Source: Megamonas funiformis (GTDB lineage Bacteria > Bacillota > Negativicutes > Selenomonadales > Selenomonadaceae). From it: 64,000 nucleotides of DNA. The stretch spans positions 1,935,292 through 1,999,291 of the forward strand of contig NZ_CP048627.1 of NCBI RefSeq assembly GCF_010669225.1. The letters run 5' to 3'. The first letter of the stretch is position 1. Every line of letters begins with the position of its first letter. Below, one piece after another: positions 37,839 through 47,147 of the stretch. Under the pieces are notes generated by a model. The model made no database searches. It saw only the letters and a list, made by a program, of their open reading frames with translations, and had not been told where the DNA came from. The position numbers were made by a program, and so were the translations under genes.

Positions 37839-37876
37839 GATACAGTTCAAATTATTAATATATATTGATACTGTTC
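37839..37876. repeat. Direct repeat GATAC(A/T)GTTC upstream of panC leader
   Basis: GATACAGTTC at 37839-37848 and GATACTGTTC at 37867-37876, 28 bp start to start, in the promoter region of the pan leader. Possible regulator half-sites. Confidence 0.35.
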
Positions 37877-37940
37877 ACTATTGTTTGTTACGAACCACAT
37901 AATACCACAGAAAAAATTCAACTGCAAGTATTTAAATAAA

Positions 37941-37980
37941 AAAAGCTACTCATCATAATAATTATTATAAAGTAGCTTTT
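37941..37980 (-). terminator. Terminator of tRNA-Thr
   Basis: Arms AAAAGCTACT / AGTAGCTTTT with an inner A+T palindrome and an A-run (T-run on the minus strand). Confidence 0.75.
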
Positions 37981-38013
37981 TGTTATAGTTTTAATTATAT
38001 TATCTGTCAAAAT

Positions 38014-38088
38014 GGAGCTGATAACAGGATTTGAACCTGCGACCCATGTATTACGAATACATTGCTCTACCAACTGAGCTATATCAGC
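38014..38088 (-). tRNA. tRNA-Thr (anticodon CGU)
   Basis: Acceptor GCTGATA / TATCAGC, D-arm, anticodon stem around TTCGTAA (anticodon CGT), T-arm GCAGGTTCAAATCCTG, and encoded CCA. 75 nt. Confidence 0.97.
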
Positions 38089-38241
38089 ATTAATTTTCTT
38101 TTATGATAAAATATTTTAAATTTATTGTCAATATTTGCTTCATATAATTATACAAAATATCAAATCTAGCTTATAATATAATCAAATATAAAGTATTCAC
38201 ATTAGAAATACTACCATTAGTTTGGATTTGGAGGCTTTTTT

Positions 38242-39123
38242 ATGGAATTAAATCAACTAGAATATTTTGTTGCTCTAGCCCATATAAAAAACTTTACTAA
38301 AGCAGCAAAATCTCTGAATGTATCTCAGCCAGCACTTAGTCGTTCAATCAGTCGCTTAGAAAAAGATTTAAATATACCTCTTTTCATCAGAGATAGCCGT
38401 AAAGTAAATTTAACTCAATATGGTCAAACCTTTTTAACTTATGCTGAACGTATCTTGCAAGAATTAGAAACTGCCCGCCAAGATATAACTAATATGGCTG
38501 AACCAGATAGCGGAGTTGTAAATTTATCTTTTATGCACTCTTTAGGTGTATATCTTGTGCCAGAATTATTAAAAGAGTTTCGTAAAATCTATCCTAAAAT
38601 ACAATTTCGCCTTAGTCAAAATCATTCTTTCTTATTATCAAAACAATTATTCAAAGGAGAGTCCGATTTATGCCTTTGCAGTTCTCCGATAAATTCTGAA
38701 GGCATCGCTTGGGTTCCATTATTGACAGAAGAATTATTTATCATCGTTCCTTCAACTCACCCACTTGCTCATCGCAGTTCTATAAATATCACAGAAGTTG
38801 CTAGTGAACCATTTATTACTTTAAAACCAATGTATGGTTTACGCACTAAAACTGAACATATCTTTGAAGTAGCTTCTATTCGCCCTAAAATACGTTTTGA
38901 AGGTGATGAAATTGTTACTGTAGCTAGTTTAGTAGCAGCTAATTTAGGTGTTTCACTCGTGCCTAAAATTCCTGGAATGGAACATCTCGATATAAAATTC
39001 ATTTCTGTAGATAATCCAAAATGCACTCGTGATATCGGTCTTGCATGGTATGCTAATAAACCTCTTTCCCTTGCTGCCCATCGTTTTCAAAATTTCATAA
39101 TCGATAAATTTAACCATGAATAA
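38242..39123 (+). CDS. LysR-family transcriptional regulator (CynR/GltC type)
   Basis: 293 aa. HTH: LEYFVALAHIKNFTKAAKSLNVSQPALSRSISRLE. Effector domain ends with PLSLAAHRFQNFI. SD TGGAGG before ATG 38242. Upstream of a HAD and alcohol-dehydrogenase pair on the same strand; it may control them, since a 110-bp gap separates them. Confidence 0.9.
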   Translation: MELNQLEYFVALAHIKNFTKAAKSLNVSQPALSRSISRLEKDLNIPLFIRDSRKVNLTQYGQTFLTYAERILQELETARQDITNMAEPDSGVVNLSFMHSLGVYLVPELLKEFRKIYPKIQFRLSQNHSFLLSKQLFKGESDLCLCSSPINSEGIAWVPLLTEELFIIVPSTHPLAHRSSINITEVASEPFITLKPMYGLRTKTEHIFEVASIRPKIRFEGDEIVTVASLVAANLGVSLVPKIPGMEHLDIKFISVDNPKCTRDIGLAWYANKPLSLAAHRFQNFIIDKFNHE

Positions 39124-39234
39124 TCATAAATATATTTAAATATCCTTGCAGTTTTAGATTTTGAATGATATGCTAAGTTATTGTAAGTGTAAAATTACTT
39201 ACAATATTAATATATAAAATGGAGGAGCACCTAA

Positions 39235-39885
39235 TTGAAAGCAGTTATTTTTGATATGGACGGAGTCATAATCGATAGTGAATCCATTCATGCTGATATG
39301 AAAATACGCACTTTAACACATTTTGGTATCCCTTGTAGTATGGAAGATTGTGTAGCCTATGTTGGTCGTTCTGCCAAAGCATTTTTTACAGATTTTGCCA
39401 AATTTGCTACAACTCCCGTTTCTATTCAAGAAATGGTCGATTATAAACATCGCATTTATTTAGAATATATTCAAGAAAGTAATTCCATCTATCCTATTGA
39501 TGGCGTTTTAGATTTACTTTATCAATTACACAGCGAAGGTATTCCTGTAGCTTTAGCTTCTTCTGCTGATAGAAAAGTTATCAATGCTGTTTTAATAAAA
39601 TTCGGCTTAATGGATTGTTTTGAATATATTTTAAGTGGTGCAGAACTTCCTGCTAGCAAGCCAAACCCTGCAATTTATCAGTTAACAGCTAAAGCTTTAG
39701 GCTTTGCGCCAGCTGATTGCGTAGTAATTGAAGATGCTACTGCTGGTATTATGGCGGCTAAGGATGCTGGAGCTTATTGTATCGCATATGATAATCCAAA
39801 TTCTGGCCCACAAGATTTATCTCGTGCTGATAAAATCGTTTCTTCATTATCTGATATAGTTGTTTCTGATATTCTTCAAAATTAA
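39235..39885 (+). CDS. HAD-superfamily phosphatase/beta-phosphoglucomutase-like
   Basis: 216 aa. Motif I FDMDGVIIDSE, motif II ASSAD, motif III SKPNPAIY, motif IV VIEDATAGIMAAKDAG. Substrate uncertain (sugar phosphate mutase or phosphatase). TTG start 39235 with GGAGGAG 8 nt upstream. 18 bp before the ADH gene. Confidence 0.85.
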   Translation: MKAVIFDMDGVIIDSESIHADMKIRTLTHFGIPCSMEDCVAYVGRSAKAFFTDFAKFATTPVSIQEMVDYKHRIYLEYIQESNSIYPIDGVLDLLYQLHSEGIPVALASSADRKVINAVLIKFGLMDCFEYILSGAELPASKPNPAIYQLTAKALGFAPADCVVIEDATAGIMAAKDAGAYCIAYDNPNSGPQDLSRADKIVSSLSDIVVSDILQN

Positions 39886-39903
39886 TTTTGTTGAGGTTTT
39901 ATT

Positions 39904-41091
39904 ATGGAAAAATTTAAATTTTACTGTCCTACAGAAATTATTTTTGGCAAAGATAGTGAATTATCCACTGCTTCATTAATCAAAAAATACAATGGTCATA
40001 ATGTATTAATAGTATATGGCGGTGGCTCAGTAAAACGTTCTGGACTACTTGATAAAATTTGTCAACAATTATCCAATGATAATTTATCTTATATGACCTT
40101 AGGTGGCGTTCAGCCAAATCCTATTGTTTGCTTTGTAAATGATGCTGTAAAAAAAGCATATCAAGCTAATATTGATTTTGTCTTAGCTATCGGTGGCGGT
40201 TCTGTCATCGATACAGCTAAAGCCATTGCACATGGTCTGAAATATCCACAAAATGATATTTGGGATATCTGGACAAAAAAAATAACCTTGACTAATACTA
40301 CTCCTATGGGTAGCATTGTTACTTTAGCTGCTGCCGGTAGTGAAACAAGTGATTCTGCTGTTTTAACTAACGAACAAACAGGTCAAAAACGTGGTCTTAG
40401 TACGCCATTTAATCGTCCATGTTTTGCTATTATGAACCCTCAATTAACTTACAGTGCCCCAAATTATCAAAAAGCCTGTGGTATTGCCGATATTTTAATG
40501 CATACATTAGAACGTTATTTTGCCAAAGAACAAAATAATTATCTCACAGATTATATAGCTGAAGGTCTATTAAAAGATGTCATCGCGCAAGCTCCAATCA
40601 TGATAAATGAGCCTACAAATTATATTGCTCATAGTGAAATTATGTATGCTGGTTCTTTGTCCCACAATGATATAACAGGTCTTGGTCGCACTAAAGATTT
40701 TAGTGTACATAAATTTGGTCATGAATTAAGTGCTAAATATAACGCTACTCATGGAGCCTCATTGACTGCTATTTGGTCATCATGGGCTAGATATATCTAT
40801 CAAAAAGATATTCAGCGTTTTTGTCATCTAGGAAAAATCTTATTTAATATTGATACATTAAATAAAACTGATGAAACTATTGCCCTTGAAACTATCAAAC
40901 ATTTTGAAGACTTCTTCACTAGTCTAAACTTACCTATAAATATCAGCCAATTAGTAGGAAAAACATTAACTGATGAAGAATTGACTTATCTCACTTCAAT
41001 GTGTACAGATAATAATACAAAAACCATCGGTAATTTTTCACCATTAAATTATCAAGACGTCTATGCTATTTTTAAATTAGCAAATCATTAA
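39904..41091 (+). CDS. Iron-containing alcohol dehydrogenase (YqhD/butanol dehydrogenase type)
   Basis: 395 aa. GGGSVIDTAKAIAHG, TLAAAGSETSDSAVLTN, and metal ligands Asp in CGIADILMHTLE, His in DFSVHKFGHEL and His in NATHGASL. Likely NADPH-dependent reduction of aldehydes formed in fermentation. In a plus-strand run with the HAD and PflX genes. Confidence 0.9.
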   Translation: MEKFKFYCPTEIIFGKDSELSTASLIKKYNGHNVLIVYGGGSVKRSGLLDKICQQLSNDNLSYMTLGGVQPNPIVCFVNDAVKKAYQANIDFVLAIGGGSVIDTAKAIAHGLKYPQNDIWDIWTKKITLTNTTPMGSIVTLAAAGSETSDSAVLTNEQTGQKRGLSTPFNRPCFAIMNPQLTYSAPNYQKACGIADILMHTLERYFAKEQNNYLTDYIAEGLLKDVIAQAPIMINEPTNYIAHSEIMYAGSLSHNDITGLGRTKDFSVHKFGHELSAKYNATHGASLTAIWSSWARYIYQKDIQRFCHLGKILFNIDTLNKTDETIALETIKHFEDFFTSLNLPINISQLVGKTLTDEELTYLTSMCTDNNTKTIGNFSPLNYQDVYAIFKLANH

Positions 41092-41107
41092 GTAAAAGGT
41101 GTTTTTT

Positions 41108-41998
41108 ATGGATATGCAAAATTGTACACTTTGCCCTCGTTTATGCCATGTTGACCGCACTAAAAATTATGGTGTCTGTCATGCTAGTGATAAAGTGGAA
41201 ATTGCTCTCGTATCCTTACATCAATGGGAAGAACCGTGCCTATCCGGAACAAATGGAGCAGGCACGGTTTTTTTCTCTCATTGTAATATGAGATGTATCT
41301 TCTGCCAAAATCACGAAATTAGCACTGAAGGTAAAGGATTTCCTGTAACTATTGAGCGTTTAGCTCAAATTTTTTTAGAACAACAAGCTCGTAATGCCCA
41401 CTGTTTAGAATTAGTAACACCTACTCATTACGTTTTACAAATAATTGAAGCTCTAAAATTAGCCAAAAAACAAGGTCTATCTATTCCTGTAGTCTATAAT
41501 ACAAGTGGCTATGAACGAGTTGAAATCTTAGAAATGCTCAAAGACTATATTGATGTATTTTTACCCGATTTTAAATACTACTCACCAGATACAGCCAAAG
41601 AATTTTCCCATGCTCCCGATTATCCTCAAGTAGTCAAAGAAGCTATTGATAAAATGTTTGCACTTGTAGGTAAACCACAATTTAAAGATAATATCATGCA
41701 AAAAGGCGTCATCATTCGCCATTTAATCTTGCCATGGTATTATAAAGAAAGTATGGAAATCGTAAAATATATCTGGGAAAAATATCATGATGATGTTTAT
41801 CTTAGCCTTATGAACCAATATACACCTATGTATAAAGCACTTACTCACCCTAAATTAAAACGCAAATTGACGACTTTTGAATACGATAAAGTTGTAGATT
41901 ATGCACTTGATTTAGGCTTTAAAAATTGCTATATCCAACAAGGCAAAACAGCTACGACTAAATTTGTACCTCATTTTGATGGCACTAATGTATATTAA
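41108..41998 (+). CDS. Radical SAM protein, PflX-like (COG1313)
   Basis: 296 aa. N-terminal extra cysteines (CTLCPRLC...GVC) and the radical SAM motif CNMRCIFC (CxxxCxxC), then VTPTHYVLQI and VYNTSGYE. Resembles the pyruvate formate-lyase activase-like PflX group of unknown target. ATG 41108 is preceded by AAAGGTG; the in-frame GTG at 41099 overlaps the SD. Confidence 0.85.
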   Translation: MDMQNCTLCPRLCHVDRTKNYGVCHASDKVEIALVSLHQWEEPCLSGTNGAGTVFFSHCNMRCIFCQNHEISTEGKGFPVTIERLAQIFLEQQARNAHCLELVTPTHYVLQIIEALKLAKKQGLSIPVVYNTSGYERVEILEMLKDYIDVFLPDFKYYSPDTAKEFSHAPDYPQVVKEAIDKMFALVGKPQFKDNIMQKGVIIRHLILPWYYKESMEIVKYIWEKYHDDVYLSLMNQYTPMYKALTHPKLKRKLTTFEYDKVVDYALDLGFKNCYIQQGKTATTKFVPHFDGTNVY

Positions 41999-42023
41999 TT
42001 TATTATCTTAAAGGAGATTTGTT

Positions 42024-42503
42024 ATGCGTAGATTTAAACAAGCTTTACCTTCATCAGAAAATATAGCTATTCTAAAACAAAAAACTCATGGTATTTTAGC
42101 ACTTTGCGATAAAAAATCTTTTCCTTATACCGTTCCTTTAAACTATGTATATCTCAATGACAAAATCTATTTTCACTGTGCCAATATAGGTCGCAAATTA
42201 GATATTATCCATCAAAACAATAAAGCTTCTTTTTGCATCATAAATCAAGATACTGTCATTCCGGAAAAATTCACTACCGCTTATTCTAGTGTCATAGTTT
42301 TTGGCACTATTAAAGAAATCACAACTGAAAATGATAAACAAATAATCCTAGAAGAATTTATCCGTAAATTTTCTGCTGATTATTTTACAGAAGGACTAGA
42401 AGAAATAAAAACCTACATCAAACGCACTTGCATTTTAGAATTAAGCATTGAAGAAATAACAGGAAAAGAAGGACTTGAATTACAAAAACTAAGACATAAA
42501 TAA
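42024..42503 (+). CDS. Pyridoxamine 5'-phosphate oxidase-like flavoprotein (NimA type)
   Basis: 159 aa split-barrel flavin-binding family; opens MRRFKQALPSSENIAIL, has YTVPLNYVYLNDKIYFH and a C-terminal LELSIEEITGKE. Such proteins reduce nitro-compounds or flavins/F420-like cofactors. SD AAGGAG before ATG 42024. Ends in a terminator. Confidence 0.85.
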   Translation: MRRFKQALPSSENIAILKQKTHGILALCDKKSFPYTVPLNYVYLNDKIYFHCANIGRKLDIIHQNNKASFCIINQDTVIPEKFTTAYSSVIVFGTIKEITTENDKQIILEEFIRKFSADYFTEGLEEIKTYIKRTCILELSIEEITGKEGLELQKLRHK

Positions 42504-42508
42504 AAAAC

Positions 42509-42538
42509 AAAAGCTGTAGTTTAAAAACTACAGCTTTT
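42509..42538 (+). terminator. Terminator of the PNPOx-like gene
   Basis: Perfect arms AAAAGCTGTAGTTT / AAACTACAGCTTTT; A-rich left flank may also serve the minus-strand thioredoxin gene. Confidence 0.8.
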
Positions 42539-42583
42539 ATCTTGTACAGGATTATAAAAAGGGGTTTTGGTATTTTGAGGTTT

Positions 42584-42895
42584 TTATTTTAAATAAGCAT
42601 CTATTAAAGATTTAAATTTATCTTTAGAGAAGAAGCCAGATTCACGATGAATAATTTCGCCATCTTTTACGAATAATAAAGTAGGTACTACCATTACTTC
42701 ATATTCTTCAGCAAGTTTTACATTTTCATCAATATCTATTTTTAAAATATCAAAATCATATTCTGGAGCTACTTTTTCAAGTACAGCACCCAACATTTTA
42801 CAAGGGCCACACCATGTAGCGAAGAAATCTACTACAAAAGTCCCTTTATTTTCTAATAATTTATTAAAAGCATTTGCATCTGCATGTACTAACAT
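42584..42895 (-). CDS. trxA: Thioredoxin
   Basis: 103 aa with active site FATWCGPCKML and cis-Pro motif VMVVPTLLFVK. Reduces disulfides in the cytoplasm. ATG 42895 has GGAGG 8 nt upstream; the longer frame to 42910 includes the SD. Confidence 0.95.
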   Translation of the reverse strand: MLVHADANAFNKLLENKGTFVVDFFATWCGPCKMLGAVLEKVAPEYDFDILKIDIDENVKLAEEYEVMVVPTLLFVKDGEIIHRESGFFSKDKFKSLIDAYLK

Positions 42896-43081
42896 TATTT
42901 TTGCCTCCAAACTGAATAATTCTATAAGTTATCTCACTTGATGGTTTTATTATAAATGATTTTCAATCATAGTTCAGTGACTTCATCACAAAAGCTAACA
43001 AATAATTATTATTTTTTACAAATATTTTATCATAATAATTTATAATACTAATTTTCTTCTAAAACTATCAAAATAATATAT

Positions 43082-43302
43082 TATCATACAACTTATAAGA
43101 TAAAATAAACATGTACATATAGTGAAAATCTTCTTTGAGTAAAAAAATTATTTATTAAAATTCAACAAAATCCCTTTTATTTCTTAGAATATTGATATAT
43201 AATAGATTTTGTTATGAAAGTCGTTATAAATTATTAAAAAAATTGAAATAATTTATAATATACTATATAATATAGATAAATCAAATATTTATCATACAAC
43301 TT
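43082..43302. repeat. Paired TATCATACAACTT boxes flanking the kinase promoter
   Basis: Two identical 13-mers in the same orientation, one about 185 bp before the predicted start of transcription and one just after it. The complement AAGTTGTATGATA resembles GntR-type sugar-acid operators (TTGTATGA). Placement fits repression by looping. Confidence 0.45.
43243..43271 (+). promoter_or_regulatory. Promoter of the FGGY kinase gene
   Basis: TTGAAA (43243-43248), 17 bp, TATAAT (43266-43271). Confidence 0.7.
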
Positions 43303-43349
43303 TACAAAAATCTTAATAAATATTAATATATGTGCGGAGGTTCTATAAT

Positions 43350-44951
43350 ATGCAAACAAATGAAATGATTAAATCTAATATTGAACAGGGTTTAACTACT
43401 CTTGGTATTGAATTCGGTTCCACTCGTATTAAAGCAGTATTAATTAATACTGACCATGAACCAATTGCTGTTGGTGCTTATGACTGGGAAAATAGCCTTA
43501 TTGATGGCATTTGGACTTATAGCGAAGAAGAAATCTGGGCTGGTCTTCAAGGTTGCTACAAAAATTTAGTTGAAGAAGTAAAAGCAAAATATGGCGTTAC
43601 TATCACTAAATTAGCTGGTCTTGGTTTCAGTGCAATGATGCATGGTTATCTTGCTTTTGACGAAAAAGATACTTTACTTGTACCATTCCGCACTTGGAGA
43701 AACAATATCACAGGTCAAGCTTCTCAGAAATTAATTAAATTATTCAATTACAATGTTCCTCAAAGATTTAGCATTGCTCATCTTTATCAAGCAATTTTAA
43801 ACAATGAAGAACATGTAGATAAAATCAAATTCTTCACTACATTGGCTGGTTTTGTTCATTGGAAATTATCTGGTGAAAAAGTACTCGGTATCGGTGATGC
43901 TTCTGGTATGTTCCCAATCGATATCAACACTAAAGATTACAATGAAAAAATGCTTGCTGATTTCGATGCACATATCGCTGATAAAAATTATCCATGGTCT
44001 ATCCGTGAAATTCTACCAAAAGTTTTAGTTGCTGGTGAAAATGCAGGTTATTTAACTGCTGAAGGTGCAAAACTTCTCGACCCAACAGGAACACTCCAAG
44101 CTGGTACTCCTATGTGCCCACCAGAAGGTGATGCTGGTACTGGTATGGTAGCTACAAATACAGTTACAAAACGTACAGGTAATGTATCTGCTGGTACTTC
44201 TGTATTCGCTATGATTGTTCTTGAACGTGATTTATCCAAAGTTTATGAAGAACTTGATATGGTTACTACTCCTGCTGGTGATTTAGTAGCTATGGCTCAT
44301 TCCAATAACTGTACAACAGATTTAAATAGCTGGATTAGCCTCTTCCATGAATGCCTCACTAGCTTTGGTGTAAAAGTAGATGCTAACGAATTATTCTCCA
44401 CATTATATAATAAAGCTTTAGAAGGCGATGCTGACTGCGGTGGCTTACTTGCTTATTGCTATCATTCTGGTGAACATATCACAGGCTTTACTGAAGGTCG
44501 TCCATTATTTGTTCGTAAATCCGACAGCAAATTCAATTTAGCAAACTTCATTCGCGTACATCTTTCTACAGCTCTTGGCGCTATGAAAACTGGTTTAGAT
44601 ATTTTAACAAAAGAAGAAAATGTTACTATCGAACAAATTTTAGGTCATGGTGGCTTATTTAAAACTAAAGGCGTAGGTCAAACAATCATGGCTAATGCTA
44701 TCGGCGCTCCTGTAACAGTTATGGAAACAGCAGGCGAAGGCGGTGCATGGGGTATTGCACTCTTAGCTGATTATATGAATAATAAAGGAAACTTATCTCT
44801 TGATGAATATTTAAGCACTAAAGTATTCAAAAATAGCGTTGCCGAAACTATTGCTCCAACAAAAGAAGGTATCGAAGGTTTTGAAACATTCATGACTAGA
44901 TATCGCAACGGTCTTGCTATTGAACAATCTGCTATTGATAATTTAAAATAA
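43350..44951 (+). CDS. FGGY-family carbohydrate kinase (xylulokinase/ribulokinase-like)
   Basis: 533 aa. ATP-binding half [10 protein letters not shown], carbohydrate-binding [11 protein letters not shown], and the second phosphate motif [14 protein letters not shown] followed by [13 protein letters not shown] and [13 protein letters not shown]. Phosphorylates a pentulose or related sugar; exact sugar undetermined. ATG 43350 with GCGGAGG upstream. Own terminator follows, so the downstream symporter has its own promoter. Confidence 0.85.
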   Translation: MQTNEMIKSNIEQGLTTLGIEFGSTRIKAVLINTDHEPIAVGAYDWENSLIDGIWTYSEEEIWAGLQGCYKNLVEEVKAKYGVTITKLAGLGFSAMMHGYLAFDEKDTLLVPFRTWRNNITGQASQKLIKLFNYNVPQRFSIAHLYQAILNNEEHVDKIKFFTTLAGFVHWKLSGEKVLGIGDASGMFPIDINTKDYNEKMLADFDAHIADKNYPWSIREILPKVLVAGENAGYLTAEGAKLLDPTGTLQAGTPMCPPEGDAGTGMVATNTVTKRTGNVSAGTSVFAMIVLERDLSKVYEELDMVTTPAGDLVAMAHSNNCTTDLNSWISLFHECLTSFGVKVDANELFSTLYNKALEGDADCGGLLAYCYHSGEHITGFTEGRPLFVRKSDSKFNLANFIRVHLSTALGAMKTGLDILTKEENVTIEQILGHGGLFKTKGVGQTIMANAIGAPVTVMETAGEGGAWGIALLADYMNNKGNLSLDEYLSTKVFKNSVAETIAPTKEGIEGFETFMTRYRNGLAIEQSAIDNLK

Positions 44952-44963
44952 AAAATCTCTTCT

Positions 44964-44993
44964 AAAAAGACAAGTCATTTGGCTTGTCTTTTT
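44964..44993 (+). terminator. Terminator of the FGGY kinase
   Basis: Arms AAAAAGACAAG / CTTGTCTTTTT with T-rich tail. Confidence 0.85.
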
Positions 44994-45147
44994 ATTTTGT
45001 ACTTTAATGTATTTTTTATTCATTAGCTAAAAATATTGTAAAGCAAAAAAATATTTTATATAATATACAAGTATTTTTTCTAAGAGCCTTTTTTATTTAT
45101 CATTCATATTTCTTAGAAAATAAATTTTACATAAAGGAGTTTTGGAT

Positions 45148-46344
45148 ATGAACTTATCTGTAAAAATTTTCATCTCTTTAATCTTATCCGTAATTGTTGG
45201 TCTTATCCTTGGCGAAGAAAATTTACCATGGCTCAAAGCTTATCTTGCGCCATTTGGTACAATGTTCATCAATCTAATCAAAATGATTATTGTACCTGTA
45301 GTATTAGCATCTTTAGTTTGTGGTGTTGCTAGTCTAGGTGATACAAAAAAACTTGGTCGCATTGGTATCAAAGTTATTTTGTTATATTTAGTAACAACTG
45401 CTGTTGCTCTTATCATTGCCCTTGGTTTAGCTTCTGTTTTACAACCTGGTTTAGGTATGGATTTAGTAGCTGAAAAAGCTCCTGATATTAAAGAAGCTCC
45501 TGGTTTTATGGACGTTTTAGTTGGTATGATACCATCTAATCCTATCATGACTATGGCAAAAGCTGATATGCTTCCTCTCATTGTGTTTGCATTAGCTATT
45601 GGTATTGGTATCACTGCTGTAGGCAAAAAAGGTCAGCCACTTCTCACATTCTTTGATTCTTTAGCAGAAGTAAGTTATAAATTAATCTCCATGATTATGA
45701 ACCTTGCACCTTATGGTGTATTTGCTCTTTTAGTACCAGTAGTTGCTGCTAATGGTCCCAAAGTTTTATTACCACTTTTATCCGTTATCGTTACTGTTTA
45801 TATCGGTTGTATCATTCATGCACTTGTTGTATACTCTTCCATCGTTTCTACACTTGGCAAAATGAGTCCTTTGAAATTCTTTAAAGGTATGACAGAAACA
45901 ATGCTCTTAGGTTTCACAACTTGTAGCTCCGCTGCTGCACTTCCTGTAAATATGAAAAACTGTACAGAAAATCTTGGTGCTAATAAATCCATTGCTAGCT
46001 TCGTACTTCCTTTAGGTGCAACTATCAATATGGACGGAACAGCTATTTATCAAGGTGTTTGTGCTATCTTTATCGCTAATGTTTACGGTATCGATTTAAC
46101 AGCAGGTCAAATGCTTATGATCGTCTTAACTGGTACACTTGCTTCTGTAGGTACTGCTGGTGTTCCTGGTGCTGGTGTTATCATGCTTGCACTCGTATTA
46201 CAGACTGTAGGTCTTCCTATGGAAGGTCTTGCACTCGTTGCTGGTATTGACCGTGTATTAGATATGATCCGTACTTGTCTTAATATTACAGGTGATGCTG
46301 CTGTAACTATCGCAGTAAGCCAAACAGAACGAAGTAATAATTAA
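45148..46344 (+). CDS. Dicarboxylate/amino acid:cation symporter (DAACS)
   Basis: 398 aa GltP/DctA/SstT-type Na+ or H+ symporter. Opening SVKIFISLILSVIVGLILG, TCSSAAALPVNMK (the serine-rich HP1 region), NMDGTAIYQG (TM7 NMDGT motif), and GVPGAGVIMLA (HP2). It may import succinate, fumarate or glutamate, feeding the propionate pathway. ATG 45148 has AAAGGAG 8 nt upstream; the in-frame TTG at 45142 is too close. Confidence 0.92.
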   Translation: MNLSVKIFISLILSVIVGLILGEENLPWLKAYLAPFGTMFINLIKMIIVPVVLASLVCGVASLGDTKKLGRIGIKVILLYLVTTAVALIIALGLASVLQPGLGMDLVAEKAPDIKEAPGFMDVLVGMIPSNPIMTMAKADMLPLIVFALAIGIGITAVGKKGQPLLTFFDSLAEVSYKLISMIMNLAPYGVFALLVPVVAANGPKVLLPLLSVIVTVYIGCIIHALVVYSSIVSTLGKMSPLKFFKGMTETMLLGFTTCSSAAALPVNMKNCTENLGANKSIASFVLPLGATINMDGTAIYQGVCAIFIANVYGIDLTAGQMLMIVLTGTLASVGTAGVPGAGVIMLALVLQTVGLPMEGLALVAGIDRVLDMIRTCLNITGDAAVTIAVSQTERSNN

Positions 46345-46358
46345 ATCTACTAAAAAAT

Positions 46359-46387
46359 AAAGACACTAGAAATAATCTAGTGTCTTT
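46359..46387 (+). terminator. Terminator of the symporter gene
   Basis: Arms AAAGACACTAG / CTAGTGTCTTT plus T-run. Confidence 0.8.
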
Positions 46388-46408
46388 TATTATGCCCTAA
46401 AATTCATT

Positions 46409-46996
46409 TTAATATACTGTAGATATTACTTTTCCTAGACTATCAGCCAAATCTTCTAAGTCTTCAAGATTTTCTTCTGATGCTAAAAATAAAGTGAAAA
46501 TATCTGGACTTAAATCTATCATACCAATGCAAATATCTTCATCAAACCATTTACTATCAAGATATTTACACCAATTTATGATATTTTCATCATCAATAAA
46601 GTCCATTTCTTCATTATAATAATCGTACTCATCATCTTCATTATAGTCATATTTATCTATTTCATAATCTTCTTCTTCAAACTTACTATCCAAAGCTAGA
46701 TTATATTCTTTAAAAGTTCGCAAACTCTTCAGGCTCCAACCAAAATCAGTAATACTACAATCTTCTTGTATTTGCATTACATAATTATTTCTGACTAAAA
46801 TATTCACTGTAACTAGCCATTGCAAATCTTCTACAGAATCATATTTTATACTGATATTGCGCTCTTCAAACTCTTCTAAATGCTCTTGTGCATATGCTTC
46901 TATATTATCGATACTCTCTTCTATTTCCGCTAATACATCATCGTCATTACCGCTTATAATTCGCGCTATCTCTAATAAAGTTTTTGCCTTTTCCAT
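46409..46996 (-). CDS. Acidic protein of unknown function
   Basis: 195 aa, very rich in Asp/Glu/Tyr, with runs such as DDVLAEIEESIDNIE and DYEIDKYDYNEDDEYDYY. No signal peptide or membrane segment. SD AGAGGGA before ATG 46996. Unrecognised; an interaction or immunity-type protein is only speculation. Divergent from endonuclease IV. Confidence 0.6.
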   Translation of the reverse strand: MEKAKTLLEIARIISGNDDDVLAEIEESIDNIEAYAQEHLEEFEERNISIKYDSVEDLQWLVTVNILVRNNYVMQIQEDCSITDFGWSLKSLRTFKEYNLALDSKFEEEDYEIDKYDYNEDDEYDYYNEEMDFIDDENIINWCKYLDSKWFDEDICIGMIDLSPDIFTLFLASEENLEDLEDLADSLGKVISTVY

Positions 46997-47147
46997 TTGT
47001 ATCCCTCTTTTTCTATTTAATTACTAATTTATTAATTCACTATATAAATAAAAAAATCCTGTTAATTTAAAAAACATTTTAGCTATGATATAATATATAT
47101 TAACTAATATTTATTTTTAATTAATTTAAATTATAGGAGTGATTTTT

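Larger units (their letters stand above)
42896..43349. other. A+T-rich intergenic region with regulatory sites for the FGGY kinase
   Basis: No ORF. Contains a plus-strand promoter (43243-43271) and two copies of TATCATACAACTT (43082-43094 and 43290-43302). A minus-strand promoter for trxA is expected but not identified. Confidence 0.6.

Noticed and set aside
37839-37876. Direct repeat as a tRNA- or phage-attachment site
   Set aside because: Too short and with no integrase or tRNA at the repeat; a regulator half-site is more plausible.
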